This document shows, piece by piece, positions 26,909-39,874 of a DNA stretch of 64,000 nt; positions within the stretch are counted from its first letter, which is position 1; every line of letters starts with the position of its first letter. Position numbers and translations under genes: made by a program. This DNA is from Dichomitus squalens LYAD-421 SS1 (Eukaryota > Basidiomycota > Agaricomycetes > Polyporales > Polyporaceae). Under the pieces are notes generated by a model. That model was not told the origin of the DNA and did not search any database. It worked only from the letters and a program-made list of their open reading frames with translations. Location of the stretch: the NCBI RefSeq assembly GCF_000275845.1, contig NW_006766969.1, positions 1-64,000 of the forward strand. The letters run 5' to 3'.

Positions 26909-27522
26909 TCAACGCCGCCGGGCCGCGGGCGCGACATCGTGCTGCGGCAAGTTGACAAAGGCGCGACAATGATTGCCGGAGAGGAAAAAACCGAGCGTGC
27001 AAGGGCTGACGTGAGCTGTGATGAGATGCGTCAGAATGGTCGCAGCAACAAATGCGTACCGCGCTCTGTGAGGTGCACAGAGACGCGAGGCTCATGCGGA
27101 TAAAGACGTACGCGACTCTCTTGATCGAGGATAGATCCACGAAGGCTGACACCACCACAAGGACGCTCCAAACGCAAGGAGGCACCGGGAAGACCGAAGT
27201 TGCTGGTATTCGTCTGGGCGGCCGTAGATTAGCTTGCGCATTGGAGGAGAGGAGGCGATAGACGGGACTGGTCAAGAGGACAACGAGGAGGGAACGGATG
27301 GAGAGGGAAAGGGTTAACTAGGCTTCTAATAGACACTTGCTTGTAAGAAAGCATGCATAAAGTGCCTGTGCACTAGGCGCGTGGTAAACCGCTGATCCAG
27401 CATCACAATCACATGGTCCATTAATCGCGATCTCTCACCTCTCAGTAAGTATGCTCGCCCACCGTCGAGGTTGTGATGGTATCGTACCCCAGTTCTGTTC
27501 TCTCAACCAACGTTCGATACAA
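26909..27522. other. Intergenic, no gene seen
   Basis: About 600 bp between the DUF6914-like gene start and the peptidase stop, both on the minus strand. No supported coding region. Confidence 0.5.
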
Positions 27523-28528
27523 TCACGCTACCGGGATGTACTTGATGGTGGCCGAGGAGTTGTTCTCGATGCTCACATCTGTCCTGGTAACAGCCTGTGA
27601 GTGAAAAGCGTCAACGAGCGATCCATGCGGATACCATGGATCCGCAGTACCTGGCCATCGTTTCCGGTGCGAACGAGGTTGACGATCATGCCGTCCCTCA
27701 GGCCGACCGTGCCACTCGCGCTCGTCATCGCAAACGCATCCGTGAGACGATCTGCTCTGTTGTCAGCGACGCTCGTTCTCGACACCCAGTCACAAATGAC
27801 ATACTGAGCCGAAGTCTGCAAGCGGAACCTGCCCGTACCAGAAGAAGTCCTCCATGATCCACTCGGGGCTCTGCAGCGACAATTGCTGCAAGTTAAGTCA
27901 GACATACGAGACACCGCATGTGTGACCAGTGAACTCTCACAGGATCAGTGAATGGTGGTGAAGGCGGCGCCGATAGGTCTTTAGTCACCACCTGCCCCGT
28001 ACTCTCGTTCTCCAAGTAGATCGTGCCCGCGCTATCGCTCAACGTAAACAGCCGGAACGTCAGCACATCCCCCGCCGAGATACCGAAATCCGTGAAGTTG
28101 TACGACGTGTCGGGGACCCATTCATACCACGCATCGTAGGTCAGCTTGTCATCCTCCGTCCAGAAATTGACTCCAGCCTGGAACAGGCCTTCGGTCCGAG
28201 AGGTCGACCACCCGTCGATCCCTATCCACGCGCACGCAGCTGCGTACGAGCTATTCGCGAGCGAGGGAAAGTTGAACGTGCCTGAGACCCCAGTGAAGTT
28301 CTGTCCTGTGGGAGGAGAGGGAAGCACAACTCCCGCCCAATTACCGCTCATCACTGTCGGGTTCGCATCAGCAGCGAGACCTGCAGGAGTGGGCTCCTGC
28401 GCCGCTACGTCCACCGGAAGGGCGGGACGACCGCGTCTGAGAGAGCGCTCCGCAAAAGTCGACGGATACGCAAGGACATATCCCGAGGCGAGGAGAAACC
28501 CAGCGGTAGCAGCGAGACTGAGCTTCAT
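27523..28528 (-). CDS. Secreted glutamic peptidase, family G1 (eqolisin)
   Basis: An acid endopeptidase secreted to the medium, of the scytalidoglutamic/aspergilloglutamic peptidase family. The ATG at 28528 starts a signal peptide (MKLSLAATAGFLLASGYVLA). A propeptide of about 45 residues with a dibasic region (RSLRRGR) follows. The mature domain opens with SGNWAGVVL, VSGTFNFPS, and WIGIDGWS. The catalytic Gln lies in GLFQAGVNFW and the catalytic Glu in DAWYEWVPD, both intact. Further C-terminal blocks, split by three short introns, read EWIMEDFFWYGQVPLADFGS, ASGTVGLRDGMIVNL, and end NNSSATIKYIPVA. One intron of 49 nt (donor GTCATT) is weak but restores the frame. It is the first of three secreted-enzyme genes on this strand. 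Confidence 0.9.
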
Positions 28529-28590
28529 GGCGATGAAGGGCGGCGGTCAGGTGGGTGAAGCGGGGTAGCACCGGTGATCACCATGGCACC

Positions 28591-28596
28591 TTTATA
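28591..28596 (-). promoter_or_regulatory. Probable TATA box of the G1 peptidase gene
   Basis: The minus strand reads GGTATAAAGG, with the TATAAA about 63 nt upstream of the ATG at 28528. Confidence 0.55.
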
Positions 28597-29803
28597 CCTC
28601 GGGTCCGGAGGGACATGTAAGTAACTCGGCGGGAGGGGAAAGGCGCTCGTCACCATCACACATGTTGTGCCATGCGCAACACCTCGGCTGCCTGCCGTGC
28701 CGCGCAGAGCGTTGTGAGCCCGAAGGACCGAATTCCTTGCTCTTATCAAGGATTATTGATGGGAGTCCCGCTAAGAGTATGTCATGAGGAAGTTGTCAGC
28801 GGCAGAAAGACATGTTCGTCCTTGGGCCTGCCCCACATGTCAGTAGGAGAGCGAGGCTGCCAGTGTGTGGGTGGACGTTTCGCCTGTCGATGATTAGCAG
28901 AGGTAAGACAAGAACAATATTCTCTACCTCTTCGCAAAACATACCGTAGATCTCCATGATACACGAGAAGGGTGGGATACGCATATCGAAGCGTTGTAGA
29001 AGTCGGTTACAAGCCATGGTGAGTCGGCACGGAACGCTCAGCATCCTGAAGCGCCCGAAAGGGCTCCTTGACGCCCACATTCAGGGCGGGTCCCAGCGGA
29101 CTATGTTTTGGACAATGATTATTGACCAGGGCCTATGACAGCGTAACTCGTGCCACCCCCTCGCCGCTTTACATCTGCTTTGTCTCTAGTAGTATATAGG
29201 TTAAGGGCTCGCAGGCCAGGATCCTCGTCCCCTCGCCCTTCGGGAGCTCGCGCTCCTCGAGCTTTCGTTTTTGCACCCGCCCTTCCGCTGCCCCATTTTT
29301 GGTTTCGCTTAGCTACGTCTCATGTATCAGGTACATTCGCCTTCCGCCGGCTTGAGCTCGGCCCACCGGTCGCGCGAGAGAGCGGTGGCGACACGGACTC
29401 GGTGGTCCCGCGCAGCTTCCGTAGCGCGCGCCCAATACCATCGTTTTCCGTCCTGCCCGAGTTTAGCGTATCTACGACGGATCCAGCCTCACAATTACAC
29501 GACTACCCGTCCGCTCAAATTGCATGTGCTGATCACAGACGAGGCATGGTATTGAACCACTCTTTGTCCTCACAAGTACTCATACAACCCATATAGGACA
29601 ACAAGTCATGAATGCGCCTTCGCGAGCCACCCGAGATGCTTCCGAATGGGCTCCAGAGCCCGAGAAGAGATAGTATACACTGCGCCCTTTGATGTGAGCG
29701 TTTTGGTTTGTTTTACATCTTTGGTCTTTTCTACGTCGGTACAACGAAAACAGGATGAGAGCCGAAAACGAGAGGGAAATAGAGGAATTGAGAAAGGAAT
29801 AAT
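28597..29803. other. Intergenic, with an LTR-like stretch
   Basis: About 1.2 kb without a supported gene. At about 29150-29560 the plus strand has a TATA-like motif (AGTATATAGG), then GC-rich sequence with short inverted repeats (GGGAGCTCGCGCTCC) and no coding character. This resembles a degraded solo LTR, but I could not define matching ends or a target duplication. Confidence 0.3.
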
Positions 29804-31306
29804 TTACTGGTAAACCTTGAGCCAGGCGACATCGAAGTACGCGTTCGTGAACGCGCTGGGGTTCTCGTCCACGTATGCTATACAAACAATCATGGTGGGT
29901 CCTGGAAAAAAGGCAAGAAGCAGGGAAGCCAAACGCACTAGTACAGTCTCCCGGGCATCCATCAGCCGCAAACACCGCACCAGCCCAATCACCGCCTATC
30001 GCACACAGCCGTCAGTCTACGCACCGGCTCGCGCGCGAGCACGGTAGCCCGCACTCACAGAAAGTCAAATTGATAACAATATTATGCGGCCCAAAGTGCG
30101 ACGCCATATCGCACGACGCGCTCGGGAAGTCCGCGAACGGCGTCCCCCAGTTATCCGTATCGACGCTCGTCGCACCGCCCAGCACGTCGCTCGGGATCGC
30201 CCCGCTGTTCCGCGACCAGAACCAGACCTTCACGCCCGCGTCGGACCGCTCCATCGCGTAGAAGCCGCCCCCCGCGGCGTTGAACGCGGGCCCGTACGAG
30301 GACGCGTCGTTGGAGGTCACGCCGCAGCCGCTGTTGCCCGTCGCGTTGACGTCGCAGTTGTCGCCGACGGACGTGCCGGTCATGGTGCGCGTGCCTCCGA
30401 CCGTGCAGCCTGCAAGGACGCGGGAGGGAGGGAGGTGAGCATGTGAGTGTTCAGACTGGACCACAAGTGTGGATGCACGTGCCAGAGGTGGTGTGGAGCG
30501 TAGCCTGGTCAGTCGCGTGGTCGTTTACGCCCTCGAGGATGTCGATCTCTCCTATAGAGGGCGAGACAGGCACAGGGAGTCAGTGCAAGAACTCACGAAA
30601 GCCAAACTTCAGCCGAAGACCGACCTTGGTTTGGCCAGTCCTGGCCGTACTCCCACACCGCCGGCCATGTACTATAAACGGACGCGGAGAAATAGATGTT
30701 AGAGAAGACTGTAATTACCTAACCCAGCCAGTACAAGGGCTCGAACTCCAAGTCCAGGAGCCTACTGCGGTCTCTACGGAGCACGAAAAACTCACCCGCA
30801 GCCTTGAGGCATGTGCCGAATATTCCATCTACAGCCACGCAGTCGTCAGCTCCATACCCGGAGATCAGGAAAACATTGCAGGAGCAGCATGACGGCTTCG
30901 CGGGGTACGCACACAGTGACATGGTTCGAATACACATTATTGCTCTGCAGCCGGACAGAGCTGCGTCCGGGATCACTCGCACTAAGCACCGTCGTGTCGT
31001 CCGCGCGCAGGATGAGCGTGTCCCCAGACGCATACGTCAGATTCTGCGCGACAGCCGTCGCCTGGTCGACGTAGTTCCTGCGCGACCGACCGAGCACCCC
31101 GGTCAGCGATCCTCCTTACTTTCCCTTTCCTCGGGCTGCAAGAACGGAGGGACGTACACGCGTCCGTGCGTCGGGTCGGCGATGGCCTCGTGCGTGAACC
31201 CAGACAGGAAGTCGCTGCCCTGGTAGCTGTCCGTCTGCGCGTAGGTCGCGCCGAGTGCGGGCGCGACGAGGCAGGCAAGGGTGAGGAGGGCGCGTGTGGC
31301 AGACAT
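29804..31306 (-). CDS. Secreted GH16 endo-beta-1,3(4)-glucanase
   Basis: Cleaves beta-1,3/1,4-glucans outside the cell or in the fungal wall. The ATG at 31306 opens a signal peptide (MSATRALLTLACLVAPALG), and the mature protein starts near ATYAQTDSYQG. Six or more exons join in phase: SDFLSGFTHEAIADPTHGRV, NYVDQATAVAQNL, TLILRADDTT, IRHMPQGCG, WPAVWEYGQDWPNQ, then the catalytic site GEIDILEGVND (ExDxxE, laminarinase type, complete). The C-terminal part reads GNSGCGV, GFYAMERSDAGVKVWFWSRN, TDNWGTPFADFPSASCDM, ASHFGPHNIVINLTFCG, and ends YFDVAWLKVYQ. Length and motif order match the basidiomycete GH16 group. A decayed paralogue lies at 45850-47246. Confidence 0.9.
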
Positions 31307-31404
31307 GGGGCTGGAGTCCAGGGACGGGGAAGGGCCGCGGATTTGAGGAATGGAGGGCCTCGGGGGGGAGCAGCTCACGAGGACTGGGTGGCGTTGGGCG
31401 AACG

Positions 31405-31412
31405 GTATTTAT
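31405..31412 (-). promoter_or_regulatory. Probable TATA box of the GH16 gene
   Basis: The minus strand reads TATAAATA, about 100 nt upstream of the ATG at 31306. This is the usual spacing in this genome for the secreted-enzyme genes. Confidence 0.6.
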
Positions 31413-33775
31413 ACGGTGTGCGCTGGCGGAGTAGGGCAGAGCTCGCAGCAGGTCCATCCTGGAAGGGGCGCTGCCTAGGGGAAAGGTTCGGATCAGGACG
31501 CTGAAGCAGCCTACGAGAGACGTCCACGAGGCTCAGTCCATGAGATAGAGGGCGGACGGAGGGATGCGGCACCCGTGATGCTGAAGGGGGCCAGGTGGAC
31601 GAAAGAGCACATGGAGTCCGGAGGACGTCGGTAGTGTCTATAGGGATCCGCAAGGTTGTGGACACCGTTCGGTGCAGCGCTTAGTGCGCCCGGAGTAGGG
31701 ATACTGCCCGCGATGTTCAGAGCCGGAGATCATTGTCAAAGCTTGTCCAAATGGGGAAGGCGAAAGATGAATCGATGAAGCCCGTGTGTCTAGTGAGCAG
31801 GTAGACGAAGAGGAAGCAAGGCGCGTGCGACCAGGTGCAGCCTGTTTTTTGACGTAGCAACGGATCGAGTCAGCGCGGAGGAACAAGCACGTTCAGTAAA
31901 GGACTGACAAGATACGATCGAGGGCACATCATCCCTCCAGCTTGACGGAAGCCTGTCCTCGGGTTGTGAGAAATTGAAGTGCTAATGGGGTCGCTTCTGG
32001 CCTCTTGCACATGGTCAGGACACACACCGAGTTGGGCCCAACCCAAAAGTGCGTCTCGTGAGCGCAGCGGAAGTCTGATTGTGATCAAGCTAACAATAGA
32101 ACGCGCTGGGAGGACTAATTTTGAACATGGAAGCTAAGCTTCACTTGCAGCACTCGAAGAATTCATGTTGTGGGCGTCGGTTGGGCGTCGGCTCCGCACC
32201 GTACGATTCGCGTCAAGAGAACGTCCATGCAGGAAGTACAACCCTTGTCATAGAACATAGAAGCTACTGTTTCCTTTCCCTGAGCACTGTGAACCTGCTA
32301 GGTCTCTGCAATACGCCACAGAGTCCACGCGAGCGGTATCCAGGATAACTCGGAAGACGGACTTGGGCAGGGGACGTACCTCGTGATGACGAACTAGTGG
32401 GAGGGGCCATGCGTTACGACGGAATACTATATGTCAGACGGCCTTCCGGAAGTACTTCTGTCGGGACGACAAGCGAGGACCCGATGTCGAGGAGTGGGTG
32501 TTTTGAAAAGACCATGTGGGCGTTGTGGAACATCGTACTAGTGTGCGGCGACGACTGCATGGGATTTGGCGTCCTCGGGCTCGGATTGTGTTCGCCGCCC
32601 GCAAGTAACAACTCCGCTCAAATCTATTGCGTAGACGCAGGCAACGGCGCTCGGAGCGTACTAGCATTACTGCTAACCCGCCTTGAATTCGCTTCCGAGA
32701 GTTCGACAGTCTTGAAGGAGGTGAGTACCCATATCAAAGCTCTTATCGTAGCTTTCTCGGGCAGCGGCACACTAATTACCGAGTGCTCGCTCGTATACAA
32801 GCCACGGCAATGCTCGCTCGTATCACGAACATAATCACGCCCACTAAAGCTCCAAGTGCACTCCTTGTTGTGGCTGAATTCGGGGCCACAATAGATACTC
32901 TCCACATCGTACCGTGCGCGAACAAATCTTGGCGGTCACTCTGTACATTGAAGACGGAGAGACAACGTCGAGCATCGTTGACGACGTCGGGAGGCGTGCC
33001 CATGGGCTGTGGAACGACCTTTTGAGCTGGAGCCGCGGGCAGCCGCAGACGGCGGGCGACGCCTCGGCGTCGGAGCGGGTGCAAGAACTCGTGCGACAGG
33101 CCTCGCTCGCGACGTGAAGAGAAAGGTTCTGTGAATGCACCGCGGAGGTAACCGGTGTTTGTTGTGCGGGTGAACCGCTCGAGGCGTGGCAAGCTCCTAA
33201 CCGAGCCGACGAGCTTCGCTTGAATTGCGTCGGCGAATTCGAGAGTGGTTGTAGGGTGCATTGAAGGCGCTCTATGTAGTCAATATGAATGATTTATTAT
33301 GAGAGGGGAGAGATAGGGAGGAAGGAAGGAAGAGTCGGGTGTAGAGGGGACGCGAGGCAGTCGGCTTGCGTGGAGAGGCCTGTCCCCCGCTTTCGACTCT
33401 CTCCCTCCACCATCCCCAAGCTTGTCACACATCCCAGCCTCACCGCGCTCGCTCACTCCATCTTACCCCACTCCGTCCCCCGCCTCGCCAGCATCATCAC
33501 CGCGAATCCATAATGTCCGGCCTCTGCGACCTCCTCGTCCCCGCTGAATGGGACGCCTCCCGCATCCGCGCGCTGCACCTCCCACACCGCCCCCGCCCTC
33601 ACCCCAGCGCGCATGCTTGATCACTATGCGCGCACAGACGGACAACAGCAATAAATTTCCAACCATCAGTACGAAGCACAGGTCCCCAATCCGAGAGAAC
33701 TCTGCTTAAAATCCTAATAGATACGCCATGCTCAGCATCGGCCTCTCCCGATCACCCAACGAGCGGCCCCTAGCA
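31413..33775. other. Long region without a recognised gene
   Basis: About 2.3 kb. The only coding-like stretch is a plus-strand frame ending at 33117 (from about 32910; contains ILAVTLYIEDGETT and SERVQELVRQASLAT). It is GC-rich at third positions but matches no family I know and has no clear start. The minus strand also has an open frame (32776-33261) with an ATG. I cannot decide whether either is an exon of a decayed gene. The rest shows nothing. Confidence 0.35.
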
Positions 33776-35383
<1,608 letters not shown>

Positions 35384-35486
35384 GGTTGAACCGCTGAAGG
35401 AGGTCGAGAGGCGCGATGGAAAGGTGGAGTGCGGCTGATAGTAGACTCGATGTCGAGTGCTGCCGGTCCAAAGACATCCTCCTGAG

Positions 35487-35494
35487 CTTTTATA
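35487..35494 (-). promoter_or_regulatory. Probable TATA box of the manganese peroxidase gene
   Basis: The minus strand reads TATAAAAG about 105 nt upstream of the ATG at 35383. Confidence 0.65.
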
Positions 35495-35797
35495 CCGCCT
35501 GTTTCATGTCCCTCATGTGTTTCCCGCACATCCAGCATTGGCACGACAGCCTTGTTCCCGAGCACTGTAAAACGATCGCAGGCAGCTCGGGAGGGTCCAA
35601 CACCAAAGCCCGCACCCGTGGAAATGCTGCGAGCCGTTCCCGACACGTGAAGAGCGTCCAAATGAATGTCGGTGACCACCAAGAGCCGCTTCCGAGGGTG
35701 TCCGAGGGAAAAACGTAGCACCCCGGACGCCTTCCAGCGCAAGGTCTGTGTGTGCTGCAGGGGCCAGTGCGTGGGGGCGGACGCGCGGAAAACGTGA

Positions 35798-35805
35798 GTG
35801 CGCAC
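35798..35805. promoter_or_regulatory. Candidate metal-response-like element upstream of mnp
   Basis: GTGCGCAC is palindromic and fits the TGCRCNC metal-response consensus on both strands. It lies about 415 nt upstream of the mnp start. Such sites occur in Phanerochaete mnp promoters, but a single 7-mer can arise by chance and no function is shown here. Confidence 0.25.
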
Positions 35806-36820
35806 CGTTAACCGAGACCGGGGAATGGGGGCGTCGCCCTCGAAGGCTGTGTATGGACATCTTGCCCGGACTTCACAGTCAGTAGTATGTGACAGAGGTA
35901 GACCGGGCAAGGTACATTGCAGGCAACTGGATCACACAGATTGTCAGAAGACACGGGTCGACGTTCTCTCGGGGGACAGGTGATGGGAATCCGGGAGCGG
36001 TGGGCCAAGATGGGCAGTAGAAGATTCCAGGAGAGAAGGTGGTTAAAGGAGGAAAGAAGGAGGTTTCAGCGTACCTCGGACTCGGCTAAATGGGTTCAGC
36101 AGCCGTTGACTCGGAGACTGCTGCGCCGCTAGACGTCACTGGACGAGCGTTGTCGTCGAAGGTGGAGTGCGCTCGGCGCTGCTATCGGCGACGGGACAGT
36201 TGAGTGCCAAGCATAAAAGAACAACATGTGTCCCTGATGTCAGTGCACGCACGCATGCGTGAAGCTGGCTTGGCAATCCTGTGGGGAATATTGGGGAGAC
36301 GTAAGTCACGAGGATACGCTTGGCCTGGGAGTTGAACGTTACCGTCGCAGACCTCCTGGGAAGGCAAGACGCTGAGCGTAATGTATCATGGGCTAGAACG
36401 GAGGCAAGCCAAGAACCCATAGCTGACCGGTCTCGGAGTGCGGGAAACATCACATATCCAGGTCGATCATGTCAGTCAAATCGAAGCCCGACGGCAGGAA
36501 TCCGGATGGTGCAGGCTGAGGATAGTCTCATTCGTATCGTAGATATATTTACGCATTATTATTGCATGCAGAACAAGGTACTATGTTCCAACTCACTGGG
36601 GCATTGATGGTGGTATTGGTTTGACGAAGCCCGCGTCTTAGCGTCAGAGGTCGGGACCGGAAGTCGAACTGGGGTCTTCAACGGGTCCCCGGGCCGCCTG
36701 GAGAGTGTTTAGTGGAGTGCGAGGCTTTCAACATACCATTGAATGCGATGCCTAAGCTCTTTGCACCTGCAAACTCGAAGGCGCAGTGCAATTGGGTTCT
36801 ACTTCGAGGTGTTGCATCCA
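35806..36820. other. mnp upstream region and 3' flank of family copy 1
   Basis: About 1 kb without a supported gene. From about 36740 to 36820 the minus strand matches the 3' flank of family copy 2 (both have CTGCGCCTTCGAGTTT-type sequence about 50 nt after the stop). Confidence 0.5.
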
Positions 36821-39012
36821 TCAGATAAAGGGTTCCGGTGGCGAACCGTACAGTTCCTGGTTCTCGTACAGAATCCTTAGCATCCTGCCCATCCCCACAT
36901 GAGTGGCAGGCCGTTTTGTGTCCTTATTAACATCCACAGACCACGGTTGCACTTTGCCCCGCCGCATTGTCGTTAACAGCTGCCCTTCCCGGGGTCTCAG
37001 CGCCGACAATGGGTACTCGTGTTTGTTGGGAGGCGGCACTGGTCGGATGGGGTCACTGTCGAGGAGACGCAATACCCGGAGTACCACGACGCGTTTCCCA
37101 GCATGTTCAGGAAGAGTCGAAGGCTCAAAGCAGCAGATCGTAGAGCCTGTGGGCGGCCATGCATCGTGAGATAATCGAACGGTGATCGTGGACCAAGGGT
37201 GCTACCTTCAAAAGGGGAATACTGCGCACTCTCTCCGATACCGTCCACCGGAACACGGAAGTTAGCGAGATTTTCGACACGCTTCTTTACGACGGTGTCC
37301 GTGCCGATGGCAATGCAATATCTGTTGTGTTGTCCGACCCGAAAGTGGAACCCTCGCCTGAACGAGCTCACCAAGGCCGTCCTACGGAAGGATATCTTAC
37401 GTCCGTGTGCCGTTTTCTTCAGTCCTTCCACCGCAGATGCGGCGATGTCCGAAAGCTGCGGGGTCACCAGTCCATCCTGGAGTAGGAGTGTATGCAGGCC
37501 CGTGTATTCCTTCTTGTCGGTCATGTAGAGGAGTGGTATATTCCAGCGCACGCCGTAGTCCATGAGCAAGTCGTACCCCTGGGTGAAGCTGGCAGGATCC
37601 GGGGAAAATGTGACGCGAAAGCGAACTTCTCCTGCGAGCGGGGGGCTATACGGAGGGATGTGATAGTAGAGGAATCCGGCAGTGTTGGGAGGGAACTTGA
37701 AGTGTCGGAATCCCCTCGCAATGATTCTGGTGCCGGGCCTTCCAAGTAATGTGTTCGAAGGATCGTAAGACTGAGCCACAAATGTGACGGATGGATTGTT
37801 CCTTGCCCTGAACATCAGGAAAAACTCCCCCTGCGAATTGGCATTAAGCGAGCTAAATTATCCCTCACCAGCGAGATTAGTCCATTAGTCTAAAAAGATA
37901 AGTCCCCTGCTAACCAGCAGCCATTAGCTGCCTTAGTAGGCAGGGTCCGTAGCGGCGGTCATTCATTATTTGCTCGCCATTCAGGCTGTCGTTTTGTCTT
38001 TTCAGATTCCAGTTGCTTGTACGATAGATTCAATATATTGAAGGGTACGACAACGACTAGCATGATTACACTGCATAGTAATCTATAAACTTGTATACTA
38101 AGTTCCAACATGGTACGCTAATCCGACCTCATCCAACTACACATAGCACTACAACGTGGGCCGGATCCTCTCTTGATGAGCTTATAGTACCGCAACTTAC
38201 TTCTTGGAGGCGCGAAATGCAAAGTGCGGCTGGGCAAGGCCACAGACGACGACTTACCTTCGGATGTAGTACATTACGCACCTTCGAGTTGCTATGCAGC
38301 ATGGTATCTTACAACTCACCTGGACCCCAGCTTCTGTAGTATCACTCTCATACCACCATGTCCGCTAGTACTAGATCACCCACCAGTCAAACTGGCCACT
38401 CCCGTATGTAGCGGTGAAAAGAAGGAGGAAAGGTTGGGTGGGCACACTGATGTCGGAAGGAGAGACGTGGCAACGGAGCGTCGAGCGCGCAATGGGATGC
38501 GGCTGTGGTGTGAGCGCCCGTATTTAGGGCAGGCTTCAATTGACTTGGAAAGACGCAGAGATGGTCTCTCTTGCCTTGTACGTGTTCTGAGCATACAGTC
38601 CTTGATTTTTGGGCCTGCAGTAAAGTATGTATGCCTATTATTACCTTCAAGGAACTTATCCAGCTCGCAAATCTCGAGATATAAGACCACCAATGGCCAC
38701 GGGCGTCATTAGTCGACATTAGCACTAATTTTCTGTGAATTCGCGCGGGGAGTTTTTCCTGATGAAGTCGACGTAGTCGCTAGGAGCGAGCTTGGTTGGA
38801 TCAAGAGTGCAGACTCTCCGGGACTGCCGTGTTCGTTCCGGATGCGAGGAATCTCCCTCCAACTCACGACTCCCGGTCGTTAGCTGTCGTGCTTGAGAGA
38901 CCGTTGGCCACTTGCCAGGCCAGTGAGGCGTGTGACGGATGTGTCGAAGACACCACCTCGGGGAGCTCAACAGGGCAACACCAAACGACGCTGCAATATT
39001 CGGCGGCGGCAT
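36821..39012 (-). pseudogene. Family-of-three gene, copy 1, split by an inverted-repeat element
   Basis: The N-terminal exon starts at 39012 (MPPPNIAASFG) and runs to SDYVDF near 38764. There the reading frame is cut by a 946-bp insertion (37816-38761). The gene resumes at about 37815 with MFRARNNPSVTFVAQS. It continues through FPPNTAGFLYYHIPP, PLAGEVRFRV, and VPVDGIGESAQYSPFEG. A 63-nt intron follows, and the last exon ends ENQELYGSPPEPFI with the stop at 36821-36823. Removing the insertion with one copy of its AT target duplication restores the frame exactly, so the gene was intact before insertion. Read through the insertion, the frame stops after about 14 codons. The family is unknown to me. 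The N-terminus (Arg, Ser, Leu-rich, with ARQLTTGSRE) resembles a mitochondrial presequence. Confidence 0.75.
37816..38761. mobile_element. Non-autonomous DNA transposon (MITE-like), 946 bp
   Basis: The ends are inverted repeats: CAGGAAAAACTCCCC at 37816-37830 matches the reverse complement of 38747-38761 exactly, and after two mismatches GCGAATT also matches, giving about 24 bp. The element is flanked by AT at 37814-37815 and 38762-38763, a possible 2-bp target duplication. Near both ends the motif ATTAGTC recurs (37876, 37884, 38708). No transposase-like frame is visible inside, so it would need one supplied in trans. The superfamily is not clear. Confidence 0.75.
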
Positions 39013-39874
39013 CTAGATCAGACCTCTGTTTATACAATGAAAACTCGATTCAACACTATTGAACGACCTACAGCGCTGTGGACGGCCTGGACTGCGGTCG
39101 GCTTGCAAGTTTGCAACAGATCGGTCACTGACCGTGGCCATCCGGGCGTGGGAAGAATATCGGCCCGAGGGCTTCCGACGCTCACATCCAGATTCATGTT
39201 CTGACATAGTATTCGTTGTGCTTTGTCTAGTGCTTCCGGCATGTCTGCTCTAGCCGTCTCAGCTCCTGTATCGCGCTAGAGACCTGGGTCCAACAACGAC
39301 ACGGTCTTGGACGAGACATTAGGCCGTTCGAATCACCTGCGTTTCGCAAGCACCAGGTACCCGACCATAGTAACATCACTCATACACCCTTCCAAGACTC
39401 ATTTGTGGAAATCACGTCTGTGGGCATCTTCGTTTCTCAAAGTGTAGGCAGATACATCACATAGTAAGGTCTCCGCCGACATGGACACCACTGGCCTCGG
39501 TTCTTGTCCCTCCGTTGGAAGCCCACGAAGAGATGTTTTGGCAACCACAGCTGTGACCGCGGAGACTGCTTTGCTCTTAAGCCTCACGACGACACGAGAG
39601 GATTTAATCGTGGGTTCTCCCCATATCCATCGTCTCTTACAGCCGCCCCACTCACCGCCTGATGTTGATGGGGCATATGAGCACCCTGACACAGAATGGG
39701 ACCTATGAATTGAATCGCCGTCTTGTGTTGATAAGGTTGAGTTTGCGCAGACCACGTTGTCTAATTCGCTTCCAGGACTCGGCGATGCGCGAGCCCTGGT
39801 GCGATGTCTGGCCGGGTTGCTTTCCTTCGCGCTATCTGATCCCATATACCGCACCCTTTTTCCCTTCCATCGTC
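39013..39874. other. Divergent intergenic region (family copy 1 / urease)
   Basis: About 860 bp. The part next to family copy 1 is homologous to the upstream region of family copy 3 (both have CCACAGCGCTGTAGGTC about 100 nt before the start). No gene is supported. Confidence 0.55.

Noticed and set aside
29150..29596. Open frame of 148 codons on the plus strand
   Set aside because: It begins with GTG rather than ATG and has Arg/Pro/Ser-rich composition without motif. The sequence looks more like a degraded LTR, listed only as intergenic.
36821..37820. Family copy 1 as an intact gene with a 946-bp intron
   Set aside because: The junctions are inverted repeats beginning CAGG, not GT-AG splice sites, and the other two copies have no intron there.
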